From positions 3,609,488 to 3,673,487 of the forward strand of contig OZ004585.1 of assembly GCA_963924555.1 (NCBI GenBank): a stretch of DNA of 64,000 nt, given 5' to 3'. The DNA is from Crambe crambe. Its lineage: Eukaryota; Porifera; Demospongiae; Poecilosclerida; Crambeidae. A program made the translations under genes and the position numbers. This document shows positions 39,029 through 50,900 of this stretch, in pieces. Under the pieces are notes generated by a model. That model ran no database searches and was not told where the DNA came from. It was given only the letters and a program-made list of their open reading frames with translations. Position 1 is the stretch's first letter, and each line of letters begins with the position of its first letter.

Positions 39029-41925
39029 ATGGGACGTCGTAAATTTAGATTTAGTATCCCCAAAAGTTATGAACGCCTACACGCAAGAAAAGGCGTTGGA
39101 AGGCCAAGGAAAGTGAAGGTTGTGAAGAGTTCAGAGAGCTCGTCTTCCTCTTCTTCATTTGGTAGCCTTGTCAGCAGCTCCTCTGGATTCAGCTCTTCCT
39201 CTGAGTGTTTCTCATCAACACCAGAACCTATTTCTCCCACACCCCAGCCATCTTCACCTATTCTTAGTCCCGACTCTGTTGTAGGTTGCCAAACTCAAGT
39301 ACAATCAGTTGTGTCTAGGGTTAGTCTTCCTAGTGATTCCTGGATCTATCAAATACATCTTGATCATGCTGCAATTTGCAAAGTGTCTGAACAACCATGT
39401 GTTTCTCGGCAAACTTTGGTAATAACTTTCTGTGTTATTATCCGTAATGATATGTCCTGGAGTCTCTCCGTTCATGGTCATCAAATTGATTTGCAGCAAG
39501 AATCATATGATTTTTTATGTAATGTACCTAAATATTTACATGAACAGTCACTTCAGGAGCTTGTATCACTTCTTGACAAATGTTCAGTTTGTCCTGGCAA
39601 CTATGATGAACACTATGTTCTCATGGTGGAGTCCATGAAGGGTCGATTGATGTCAAAGAATAGGAAAACTGTAATTGCAAGCATTGATGATTTTTGTCCT
39701 GTGACTTCAAATGGTAAATATTTTGCAAAGACAGTTAGAGTATCAACTTGTGGGATACTAGTCACCAAAGGCAAGTATAAATCGTGTGTAGTGTACCGAA
39801 ATTCTCTGCGTTCAACGTATCACCGATGGTCAAAGAAGAAAAGTTCTTCCCCATCTCAGTGGCAGTCAATTAAAAGCAAGGTGAACTTGCGTTGGTTAAA
39901 TACACCAGAAAAAGCTATTCGATATGGAAAATTAAGGAGCAGGCTTGATGCTAAATCCAAACAGATCAAATGTCTAAAATGGCTAAACTTGCGGAAAAGA
40001 GTAGTGTTACCTTGGATCCCACAATGGATTCAGACTTCAGTAAAATGATGGCAGAAGTGACTGGTCAAGTTCATCAGGAATGTCCTGAAGGTTCGTTCAA
40101 ACGTGTCTTCTGGGATCAACAGATGCAGGCGTGCAAGGTTAGCAATAAGAAAACAGATGAGATGGCACCCAGCTGTTATCAAGTGGTGCCTTCATCTCAA
40201 ATTTATTTCATCTGGCTGTTATCATGCATTGCGTTCTGCTGGACTAATCACTTTGCCTTCAGAACGAACCCTTAGGGACTATACCCATTGGATTAGAGCA
40301 GGTACAGGGTTTATACCAGAAGTTGATTCTCAGCTTGTGAAAGAGGCAGGTATCTCTGAAGAGAAAGACCGATTTGTAGTACTTGTGTGGGACGAAATGA
40401 AAGTACATGAGGACCTTGTTTTTGACAAAAATAGTTGCCAGCTTGTTGGCTTTACCAACCTTGGTGAGGTTAACAATCAATTGGATAAATTTAACCAGCT
40501 GTGTTTATCTGAAAATGAGCCTAAGCCAGAAGTTGCTTCTCATATGCTTCTTTTTATGGTGAGGGGCATGTTTTCCAGCCTGCAATTTCCATATGCCCAT
40601 TTTGCAACGCAAGGAGCAACTGCAGCTGCTTTATATCCTTTGGTGTGGGAAGCCGTCCAGCGATTGGAATATTGTGGTTTCAATGTTATTGCTTTCTGTT
40701 GCGATGGAGCATCACCCAATCGGGCATTTTACAAAATGCATGGGAGTACAGGAGAATTGGTATACAAAACTCCTAATCCCTTCTGTGACGATCGTGATAT
40801 ATATTTTATATCTGATGTTCCACACCTTGTAAAAACAACCCGTAATTGTTGGTCCAATTCATTTGCTCACAAGTGCTCCAGGGCTCTCTGGGTAAATTAG
40901 GCATTTTTTTCATCTCTATTGTTTCATGTCTCAATTATTTTTCTTACAGAAGGATGGCAAACACATCAGTTGGGAGCACCTTGTTGAGGTGTACAATAAA
41001 TGTCAGTCAGCCACAGGGTTGTCCCTGCTCCCAAAACTAAAGAAAGAGCATATCTGTCTCACATCTTATTCTCGAATGCGTGTTAGTCTGGCTGCACAAG
41101 TAAGTTATAGCACGCAAAGTTGACTTCAGCTCCACAATCTTCTTATGTAGGTCCTGAGTTCATCAGTATTCCATGCACTGGAGTATTTTGGGAATGATGA
41201 AACAACAGAAACTAAAGGATTTGTCAAAAATTTTGACAGATTCTTCGACTGTATGAACGTAAGATGTACTTCAGAAGGACAGACCAAGAGAAAACCAGAT
41301 CTTCGCCCCTATCGTAGCCTGTGTGATTCAAGACTAACTGTAAGAATGTACTTACCATAACCTTGTGTGTAAGATAGTGTGCTTTAAATGGAATACATTA
41401 CCTACTCCATACTTCCTCTTCCTTTTCAGTGGCTGAAAGATACGTTTTTGGCTTATCTGGAAGACTGGGAAGATTCAGTTGCTGAGAGAGAACTACAGTA
41501 AAACTGAACAACAGAAAATGTTGTTATCCAACCAAACTCGTGAAGGCTTGAAGATTACAGGTATGTTAAAAGGCTATTTTCATGGCCACGTGTGACAAAT
41601 TTTTATTGTCTTCCTTTAGTTAATGCATTTATAGAGCTGGCCAATTACCTTTTCTCTATACCTGGTGTACAATACATCTTAACAGAAAAGTTGTGCCAAG
41701 ATCCCTTGGAGTCTTTCTTTGGAAAACAAAGGGCAGCTGGCGGGAGATCCGATAACCCCACTTAAGCAATTTTGTCTAAACACAGTCTCTCTTCGTGTCC
41801 AGGGTTCAGCAGCATTGGAACCAGTTCAGGGTAACTGTGGGAAGAGACCAGTTAGTGTAACTAGTGAGGATTTGAATGAACCTATTCCTAAAAAACCACG
41901 AAGTTCAAGGAAATTAAACATTTGA
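39029..41925 (+). pseudogene. P-element-like transposase (THAP9/P superfamily), outer element A, decayed
   Basis: DDE transposase of the P superfamily. Exons: 39029-40894 approximately, 40950-41099, 41151-41339, 41430-41560, 41620-41925, all with GT-AG borders. Recognisable segments: basic MGRRKFRF start with GRPRK, VVLVWDEMKV (first catalytic Asp), LVFDKNSCQLVGF, YAHFATQGATAAALYPL, CCDGASPNRAF (second Asp), DVPHLVKTTRNC, LTSYSRMRVSLAAQ, RFFDCMN and QDPLESFFGKQRA near the C terminus. No THAP zinc finger is visible at the N terminus. At least four frame changes break it: near 40.0 kb, near 40.15 kb, near 41.49 kb and near 41.76 kb. It cannot give a full-length protein. The second gene of the same element faces it from the minus strand. 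Confidence 0.85.
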
Positions 41926-42960
41926 AAGAGAAATATAATTACATGATTACATGTATTAATATGACATCTTTATCTTCATTCAGTTATTTCATTCAGTGTC
42001 CTTAGATGTAGAAGATGCAGTGGTCTTCTTTTTAAGTTCTTTTCTGAGAGCTTTCTTTTTAGAGGATGATGTTTTGGTGAATTTTGTTAACCAACAACCT
42101 GCTATTGAGAAGCCATGAATATTCACCCACAGTCCAATTATTTCTTTTAATAACTTAACTGCTTGACTTTCATTTCTGATGTCGACAGAAAGAATGGTCC
42201 AGTAAAACTGAACTGATTCATCTCCAGCTACAGAAGAAATGATCAACTCCCTTTGGCTTGACACACTTGTTCTTTCAAAGGCTAGCAAAAGTTCTTTACA
42301 GACTTTCAGTTCAATCTCTTTGAAGAATAGGTAAGTAGTGTCATTAATTTCAAAGGCCCCTCCTCTGTTTACAAGTTCAATCCACTTAGATGTATATTCC
42401 ATAGCATCACTTTCCTCTCCATTAACACCCATTCCTGATAGACAGTCAATAACATTCACAGATTCTTCTGCCTTGCTTTTTTCATACTGCAGCAGTAGTT
42501 TAAATGGGACATAGCCTGCAGCATAACGAATTATGTTTTCTTCATCCACAGTAAGAGCAACTACACCACTAGCACTATTTTCACATTTAGCATCCAATTC
42601 AGTTCCAAGGTGATAATCTATAATGTTGGAATACAGTTTCTGATTGATGGATTGGTACACCAACGGGCTTAGTTTTATCTCAATATCGTGCAGTAACTGC
42701 TGCCACATCTTACTAAGCTTATTAAGTCTGAGCTTATGAAAAGTTTTCCAAAGCTTTTCTCGTTTCATGTGTTTGGAACGAAATGGTAAATCAGTGGATA
42801 AGCAAGAAAAAAAACGTTTCTCCAGTTCTCGAACGAGGCATAGATAGTAGAAGAGAGAAGGGATTGGAAACGCCTCATTGGATTGAACGTTCCATCCTTG
42901 TCACGGTCACGTGAAGATTGACCTTTGACCCCCAAGTGAGTATGTCTACTGCACTGGGCT

Positions 42961-43904
42961 TGTTAGAGCTGCTTTTTGCTCCATTCTGACTGAATCTGTG
43001 GACTTAAGCGAGAGAAATAAGAAGGTTAGAGAAGATGTTAGACTATTCTTGGATCAACTGACAGAAAACTGCATGCTAAAGAAATTTGATGATTTTGCTA
43101 CTTCACTCTTTTCAGCAATTGAGCAGTCTGTATCTTCTTGCATCTCTGCTACTAAAACCTGTAGAGCCAAGTCTGTTTTAAGAGAGAAGCTATGGTGATC
43201 TTTTCATCAAATTCGGGCTAAAAAATTGAGAGATATTTGGAGTAAGTTTTATTCCGTGGTGAAGAGAAAGAGATTTGATCCTTTAATTGAGCAGCAAGTT
43301 AATGTGAAACTATTTGAGGGTGTTCTAAAGACATATCTTGAAGTTCCATCCCAGGCAGCAATTGGTATGAATGCTTCGCTTCAGCCACAAGAGCTTTCTG
43401 AGGAAGAAGAGCAGATTGTCCGATATGCAGCTGGTTATGTTCCAATGTCACTTGAAGAAGCATGAAAAAACATTTTCTGAGAAATCTGTGGAATTTGTAG
43501 AATGTCTCAGTAAAATGGCTGTAAATGGTGATGAAAGCTCTTTTCTGTTGTATACACTTGAATGGAGTAGTCGTGGTGGGCTCTTTGAAATCAACGATGA
43601 GGCGTATAGACTGTTCAAAGAAATTGAAATGAAAATGCAGAAACAATTACTATCAATACTTGAGAGTTCTCTATCTCTACCAGGAAAAAGGGAGTTGGTG
43701 ATAGATGCTGTTGCTGGTGATGATGATGTCCAGTTTCTGTGGGTGCTCCTGTCATGTGATATTACTGATGAAGAAGATGCCATTTGTCTGTTAAAAGAAA
43801 TTATAGGTCTATGGCTTACAATACGTGGATTTTCTATAGCTGGAACTTGGCTTGAAGAATATAAGAAGAAGGCTGCTGGTACTCGCAAGACCAAAGGAGT
43901 CTGA
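42961..43904 (+). pseudogene. Second gene of P-like element B
   Basis: Homologous over its length to the interrupted minus-strand gene of element A: VRAAFCSIL near the start, SERNKKVREDVRLFL, REKLW, IVRYAAGYVPMSL, RGGLFEINDEAYRLFKEIEMK, KEIIGLWLTIRGFSIAGTWLEEYK. Broken by a frame change close to the start (about 42965), a TGA directly after REKLW (43196-43198), and a frame change near 43455. Tail basic (KKKAAGTRKTKG). Unrecognised family. Confidence 0.75.
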
Positions 43905-44153
43905 AACAATCTGAAACAAAAAAACAATCATCATCAGAAACACAACAATCAAAAAATGACGACGTTGAAATACAACCTTCAGAAAATGACATTGAAATAC
44001 AAAATGACATTGAAATTCAAAACTGCTAGCTAGGATTAATAAAAGAATAAAGTTTTCACAATGATCTTTTGCATCTCTTTCTTTTAGGTAAGGGTGTATT
44101 GTCAGGAACATTGCAGCTTGAAGCTCTTTTTCGGCAATTTCCTCTTGCTGGTT

Positions 44154-44643
44154 CTAGGGCAGCAGAACCTTGAACCCGTAAGGACACAGTGTTGTCCATG
44201 AACTGTTTGACATTGGGGTTTTCATTCCGCCCCCCACGTGCTCTCTGTTTGCCAAGCTAAGCTGTACACCATGAACCACCAAGCTCCACGTCAGATTGCT
44301 CTTCACTGTTATACTGTGGGTAATAATTGGAGTTTCACTTGAACTATCCATAATTTTGATGAGAACTATAGCAGTTGGAAGGGTACTCCTATCAGTCCAA
44401 CTAGAATCATGAACTAGCGACTCATGAAGAGAATTTAATAGTGGTTGCTATAAATAAAAAAATCACTATTGATAAATGGAGGTAGGGTGGGTAGGGGAGG
44501 GAGGAGATACAGTGATACCTTACCTGACTATCCTGGGCTTGTTGCTGAATCGATCTACTTCTTTTAGGAGGACGTCCAGTAGGTTTTTTTATCTTAGTAC
44601 GTTCATAATTCTTCCGCACATGTAGACGGGACTTCCTCCCCAT
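44154..44643 (-). pseudogene. 5' remnant of P-like transposase, element B
   Basis: Starts at 44643 with MGRKSRLHVRKNYER...GRPPKRS, parallel to the MGRRKFRF...GRPRK start of the element A transposase, then a GT donor near 44523. A second coding piece (about 44400-44154; SNLTWSLVVHGVQLSL, compare MSWSLSVHGHQIDL in A) ends in a stop. All catalytic parts are missing, so element B lost its transposase core by internal deletion. Confidence 0.75.
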
Positions 44644-45464
44644 TTTCCAGCCAAGGAAGAGATTATTCTATATAATGATCAGCAGGGTCATTCCATTAAT
44701 GTTTGCTTCAAAATAACAGTGTCTTTCTGAAGGGGAAGGAAAATCAGTATCTAGGCTAAAAGTACACAAACTTCAACTACATTTACAAAGTAACAAGTGG
44801 TTTATGTCCATATAATAGCATTTTCATTCAGAAACTTTGCATTCATATCATCAACAGAACATTTTCTAGCTCTCTTATTCAGGTTTCATGGCTAATACTG
44901 TGCTAGAGAGAGCTATAAAAGTACACAAGTATCCTAGTGACTTACCCGTGAAGGAATTCTAAGGGAAAAATCCTTTTTATCTCCAGCAAAACACAAAATT
45001 CCTAATTGTGTATGAGGGGTCAAAGGTCGATAGGATCACTCATAAGGCATAAGGCCTGTACTGTACTGTGTGTATATTAATAAAGGCTAGAAAGTGCATG
45101 ATACTGGTGGGTGCAGCCATTTTTTTGATCGTGACGAGGATGGGTCGTGACGTCATCATTAGACGTATGGGTGTTTCCAATCCCTTCTCTCTTCTACTAT
45201 CTATGAACGAGGTTAGTAGAAAATCCATCAAAAGTATCCACACAAGAGTCTTTCTCAATAATAGTCTTCAGGAACTTTCTGATATCATCTTTAGCAGCCT
45301 TAGAACGCTGAACACCATCAAGATGATCGTAGCCTGTAATAAAAGAACAAAGAGCAGCTCTAACAGCACCACTTGCACTCTGGCTTGCACCTGCCATTTT
45401 ACACGCGCGTAAATTAAGTAATCACGTGACCATAACTAGGATTCGGCAAATTTTTTATAATTGC

Positions 45465-45497
45465 GTTTCCAATCCCTCCTCCTTTCTATAATCTATG
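45465..45497. repeat. Candidate right terminus of P-like element A
   Basis: A 33-bp sequence, GTTTCCAATCCCTCC...ATCTATG, closely resembles the right TIR of element B (45173-45204) and lies 68 bp beyond the start of A's second gene. A matching left terminus upstream of 39029 was not found. Confidence 0.6.
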
Positions 45498-45615
45498 GTT
45501 AGGCAGACACTCCGCAGTCAGTTGGTGGAAATAATGCACACCACAAACTAGCCCCACCCTTGAAATAACGCGCATGCGCAAAGATCACCTATTAATAAAT
45601 TTAGTAATAATAATT

Positions 45616-47350
45616 CTACAGTTTGGCATCTCTAATAGATTTAGCAAGTTGGTTCAATCCAATATCTTCCAGCACAGAAATCAGAGTCTCCCAGGACACA
45701 GGTTGTCTCCCTTTCCCATGCAGCCATTCCTGAAATACACGATAGTTGATGTCTTGTGCATTCTTCATCAGTTCCTTCTCAAGTGCACTGATGTGTGCTC
45801 CAGTCTGGTCTTCCAAGAGGAGAATCCCGAACTGAAGGTACTTTGTTCCAACTTCTCTAGTAAAGTCCACTTTAGAGTCTTGCAAAGGGAAGCAGATGAT
45901 ATCCATCATGCATGGTTGGGGGACTGCAAGAGCCTGCAATCAAAATTTCATTCAGATAATTAAGGAATTGGGGAGACAAGAGTCAAAGTCTTAGAGAATA
46001 CACATTTTAATGCTGAGATGGAAACATAATCAAGCACTATATGGATTAATGGACTTCGATGATACTGTAAAGTTAACTCAGTATTTAGCTTTGGACTTCA
46101 TCGTTTATAACCTCTCACAATTCACGCATGGAACAACTCACCTGACTGAGGTATTGGATCAGATCTTCTTATGTCATCTCTAATATCCATCAAAGGCTGA
46201 AGAAAATAAGAACGATCCAATTTAATATGTAACATGGACAGAGTGACTGAAATAATTATTTATTTTTACCTTCCCAAACAAGGGCGTAACTAGGATTTGA
46301 ATACCGAGGAGGCAGAGATAGAACAATATCCGCGCGCTTGCGCGCTGAAAAATTTTTTGCCCGACCACGCCCACTCTAATCATAATGTTCGTTCACTAAC
46401 AACTACCAAGCAACTATAACTAACCTGTTACAGGCTTGGAAACTTACCGTGGCAGCCTCTATTCTAAATAAAGCTCATTGACATGTTAACGTGTGCGTTT
46501 TTTAGAACTAGAATTCAATAAGTACTATAATTTAGTGCTAGCAAGCGAGGAGGCAGCGGCCTCCTCTGCCTCTATGGTAGTTACGCCCTTGCCAAACCAC
46601 ACCAAGTGTTGACTCTGCATTTCCACTGGTTGTGGATCTTTGATATTGTAGCTATAGACAGTCCATCATGTGGGGAGTGGTCTCTCTGCTGTTAACCACA
46701 CAAAGATGGTCCCTTCCAGGGTGAGAGGGACATTCAAATGCAAGCTGATAGCTGACAGTGAAGGCATAGTTCATACGAGAAGTGACTGTTTTTAAAGAAG
46801 ATTCAATGACCTCTCGAACAGCACCACACACTTCATGTGTTTTAGTCTTGGCAGTTGCTTCTCGTGTGATGTTAACTTCGTAGAAGTGTGGTCGGGAGAT
46901 GAGAGTGATTATATCATGATCAACACCGTATCGGAATTGAACTCGATTCTTCTTTATTTCTTCAATAATCAACTTGAGTAAATCATTTCCAACGAGGTTA
47001 GCAATGGTGGCAGGAAAGAGACCAAGGGGTACAAAGCCACACTCGTATCGAATCATTAGAGAAGCTGGGAGGACTGAATTTGAATCATCCTCTTGGAAAA
47101 TGAGAAGCTCTTGATTTGGAGAATTCTGAAGAACACAGGGCACAAAGTAGACCAAGGGGTACAAAGCCACACTCGTATCGAATCATTAGAGAAGCTGGGA
47201 GGACTGAATTTGAATCATCCTCTTGGAAAATGAGAAGCTCTTGATTTGGAGAATTCTGAAGAACACAGGGCACAAAGTAGACCACTTTAGAACTTTTAGG
47301 AATAAACAGGAGTAGTCTGTGATAGGCTTTTGCACTGCACTTTTTCAGTA
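45616..47350 (-). pseudogene. Partial, broken copy of the Roc-COR-Death gene
   Basis: Corresponds to the last part of the gene at 47.94-51.48 kb. Similarity begins near 47300 (KSSKVVYF), covers the C-terminal region of the large exon to 46652 (ATIANLVGND, SRPHFYEVNI, VSYQLAFECPSHPG), then a small exon at about 46141-46195 and the terminal Death-domain exon at about 45939-45616 (EWLHGKGRQPVSWETL). Damage: a 129-bp (43-codon) tandem duplication at 47022-47279, a TAG after MMDCL at about 46652, and a MITE at 46280-46591 a few bases before the splice donor. The Roc part, the middle Death-domain exon and the linker exon are absent. Not functional. Confidence 0.8.
46280..46591. mobile_element. MITE, 312 bp, in the broken Roc-COR-Death copy
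   Basis: Ends AAGGGCGTAACTA and TAGTTACGCCCTT, flanked by CCAAAC on both sides (46274-46279, 46592-46597). The intact paralogue near 49185 has one CCAAAC, i.e. the empty site, so the duplication is 5-6 bp. Confidence 0.88.
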
Positions 47351-47935
47351 TGGCATGGATGCTTGAACTTCTCTCCAAATATCACAATTCAAGTCAGGAC
47401 ATGTCTCTACAGTAATACACAGAGATACATGGAGATCAACAAATAAAAGGACACCTTCCCAATCTCACAACCTTTCTGAACTTGATGGATGGATAGACAC
47501 CTCAACAAAATTCCTGCACTGCCACATTATGCTATAGGGTAAAGATTTTCATGTAAAAAGTTCCATCTAGACTGAAAGTGGTGGGTCATGAGATGCTGAT
47601 ATTTGAAGGGAGGGGGGCATTTAGAAGGCATACTGATTCTTGAATCCTATCAAGGGAGAGAGAATCCATATGGGTCAGTGTGACATGGATGTAAAAGATC
47701 GTCATAAGTGCCCCAGACATTCACTCTGTCAAGATAACATGTCTTTAGTTCCATGATGGGTGGATTACTGGGTGGTCTATACAAACTAGAAACTAGCTTC
47801 AACAGTCTTAAAAATATGTTAAATTCAAAGGCAGGTAGCTACACAAATTACTTTCTGCAACTTGATATAATGCACACTACCAACCAGCCCCACCTTTCAA
47901 ATAATGCGCATGCGCAAAAAGGTAACAATATAATT

Positions 47936-50900
47936 CTACAGTTTAGCATCTCTAATAGATTTAGCAAGTTGGCTCAATCCAATATCTTTCAAGACAGAAA
48001 ACAGAGTCTCCCAAGACACAGGTTGTCTCCCTTTCCCATGCAGCCATTCTTGAAACACTCGATAGTTGATGTCTTGTGCGCTCTTCATCAGTTCTCTCTC
48101 TAGGGCACTGATGTGTGTTCCAGTCTTATCTTCCAGGAGGAGAACCCCGAACTGAAGGTACTTTGTTCCAACTTCTTTAGTCAAGTCCACTTTAGAGTCT
48201 TGCAAAGGGAAGCAGATGATGTCCATCATGGTTGGGGGACTGCAAGAGTCTGCAATTAAGGCCCCACTTTAACACTGGTATGATATATAGCTACAACTGC
48301 ACCACAGTGACTAGACAAATATTTACCTGATGACCCTTGTGGTTGTTGTGGAGTGTGTATTTCCCGTAAAGTAGGAATAGTTGAATGGTTGGATGCTGAT
48401 GTAGATTGCTGCAATGCTTCTGAATCTGTATTAAACAATGTCATTAACTATACCTTCATCATAAAAAAAGCTAAATAGCTATTATCTACCTTCATCATAA
48501 TTTCCACAAATGGAACATTTCTCAGCATTAAGAGCTGCTTCTAAATCTACTGCCAATTTTTCCTGCCGACCATCCTTCAGCAAGTTGTATAAGCCTCTCC
48601 ATTTCTCTGAGTAGTGTTTGCAGTGGGGCATTTGAGGAGCATTGGCCAGCCATTCTCCAATCACATCTCGTAAACAATCAACATCTGAATCTTGCTTTGC
48701 TATGGATTTGATGCGATAAGGTGAGATGCCAACAAGCTCAGCTATCTTCTTCCAGTAAGGAGCCAAGTCATCTAGGATTTTGATTTCTTTGTTCTCACCA
48801 GTTTCAGGGTCAAAGTACTTGATTAGTTGCAGGTAGTCCATTTTCGTATCTTCATCCCAAAGTGGATTAGTATTGACTGCTTCATAAAGATTATAAACAT
48901 GAAAATCGATATGTATACTGCTAGCTATTATGCACACCTAACTTGATATTTTACTAACTGTAATGGACAGTGAATTTGAAGATTGTAATCATGAATATTC
49001 ATTTACTACATTGGAACAATTCATGCATGGAACAACTCACCTGACTGAAGTATTGGATCAGGTCTTTTGATGTAATCTCCAATATCAGTCATAGGCTAAA
49101 GAAAACAATAATTGCAATAAAGATAGAGTGACTAAAATCATGCACATTAGCTATACTGTCCAGGCACGTATGTATTTCTTACCTTCCCAAACCACACCAA
49201 GTGTTGACTCAGCATTTCAACTGGTTGGGGATTTTTGAGGTTGCGCAGACAGTCCATCTTGTGGGGAGAGGTCTCTCTGTTGTCAACCACACAAAGATGG
49301 TCCCTCCCAGGGTGAGAGGGACATTCAAATGCAAGCTGATAACTGACAGTGAAGGCGTAGTTCATACCAGAGGTGACTACCTTTAAAGAAGATTCGATGA
49401 TCTCTCGAACAGCACGACACACTTCATGTGTTTCAGTCTTGGCAGTTGCTTCTCGTGTGATGTGAACTTCGTAGAAGTGTGGTCGGGAGATGAGAGTGAT
49501 TGTATCACGATCAACACCATATCGAAACTGGATGCGATTCTTTTTTATTCCTTCAATGATCATCATTAGTGTATCATTTCCAACGAGATTAGCAATGGTG
49601 GCAGGAAAGAGACCAAGGGGTACAAAGCCACACTCGTATCGAATCATCAGAGAAGCTGGGAGGAGTGAATTCGAGTCATCCTCTTGGAAAACGAGATCTT
49701 TATTTGGAGCATTCTGAAGAACACAGGGCATGAAGTAGACCACTTTAGAACTCTTAGCATGTGAGTCCTGGGATGGATCGTGTTCAGGTTGTTTGATGAT
49801 AGCTATGATTTTGAGGTGCTCCAGCAACTTTACCAGTTGGAGCAGTGGTATGAAGTCACCAGAGATATCTGAAGTAGCTCCTCTGATATCCTCCAGAGAA
49901 AACTGCCCTGTCTCTCTGAACTTTTCAGAAGCTGCTTTTTCCACTTTACCAAACCTGAATGTATTGACGATCAGATTGGACACACTGTCATAAACGATCT
50001 GTACATCAGAGATGATGGTGTCCTGGAGCTCAGCTAGGTTGGGGAAGTACATCAGGGTTCCAGCACGATGGTGGAGAAACCACAAGGCTAACTTGGTTTC
50101 CTCTGCTGACATGTTGAGCTTTTGTGCCATGACAAGGCAATCTTGAAGACTTACAGTCTTCTTTTCTTGCTTTCGCAGATAGATACTCAGTATGAGCCAT
50201 GCCGCAGGAATAGAAATCTTCTGGTAATGCTTTTGCATATACTTTTCAAAGAATTTCCGAAGAGTATCGACTTCCTCTGCCCCTCCACTTTTGTTATCAA
50301 TGGCAAGAATGAGACGATTATCTGATGCAAATTGGACAAGACCTTCCTTGTAGAAATCGGTAACACGAATTCTCTCTTGGAGTTTGGCATCAAATTTTTC
50401 TATATGTTCTTCACTCACTAAATCCTTGTGAGTGGCAACAATAAAGGCTTTAGATTGTGGAGAAGCCATGAGATCAGTTAAAAATTGATTACCTTCCTCT
50501 TTTCTTTCAGACTTGGAATTAGCAAGGCAAGCAATGGCAGAGAGAGCTTGGAACATCACCTCCTCTACAGTGTATGTAGACTCTACTGGTGTGGTGGACT
50601 CACCTGATGGACTTAGGTAAGATACAGTGTAGCTGCTCTGGAGCTCTTGAGTCAGCTTACAAAAGAGAAGATAAAGGGCAGGGCCGATCACGAGTGCTGG
50701 AAGCATGTCCATGAACTCAGGCTGGCCACCTGTGTCTGACATATTCAGGAGAGCTGTATTCTCCAAAAGAAACTTGACTTCCTCCCAATTGGTGGTAACA
50801 GCCTCTTGAAAAAAATCAAATATTTCATCATCAGTCATCACTAAATCAACTTTTGAATGTGGAAAATTGACACTTTCTTCATTAGTGATTGTTTTGGTAT

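Larger units (their letters stand above)
42839..45204. mobile_element. P-like element B, nested, non-autonomous
   Basis: Left terminus CATAGATAGTAGAAGAGAG (42839-42871) and right terminus, its complement (45173-45204), form a 32-33 bp TIR; flanks are GAACGAGG at 42831-42838 and 45205-45212, an 8-bp target duplication (7 bp if one terminal G belongs to the TIR). Eight bp is the value known for P elements, and the CA start also fits. It carries a damaged plus-strand second gene (42.96-43.90 kb) facing an internally deleted minus-strand transposase (44.64-44.15 kb). Confidence 0.88.
41989..45397 (-). pseudogene. Convergent second gene of P-like element A, split by element B
   Basis: Unrecognised protein family. 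The 5' part is 45397-45213 (start MAGASQSASGAVRAALC), the 3' part 42830-41989 (REKLWKTFHKL, IIRYAAGYVPFKLL, RGGAFEINDTTYLFFKEIE, KEIIGLWVNIHGFSIAG, then a Lys/Ser-rich tail). Between them lies the 2.37 kb element B with its 8-bp duplication. Ignoring the insertion the frame runs straight through for roughly 345 codons without stop. The gene lies tail-to-tail with the transposase (stops 41925 and 41989 are 63 bp apart). The AGYV-type segment is faintly reminiscent of the C-terminal region of P transposases; function unknown. Confidence 0.75.

Noticed and set aside
43448-44111. Minus-strand frames of 100-159 codons in P-like element B
   Set aside because: Antisense to the second gene; Phe/Ser-rich low-complexity readings.
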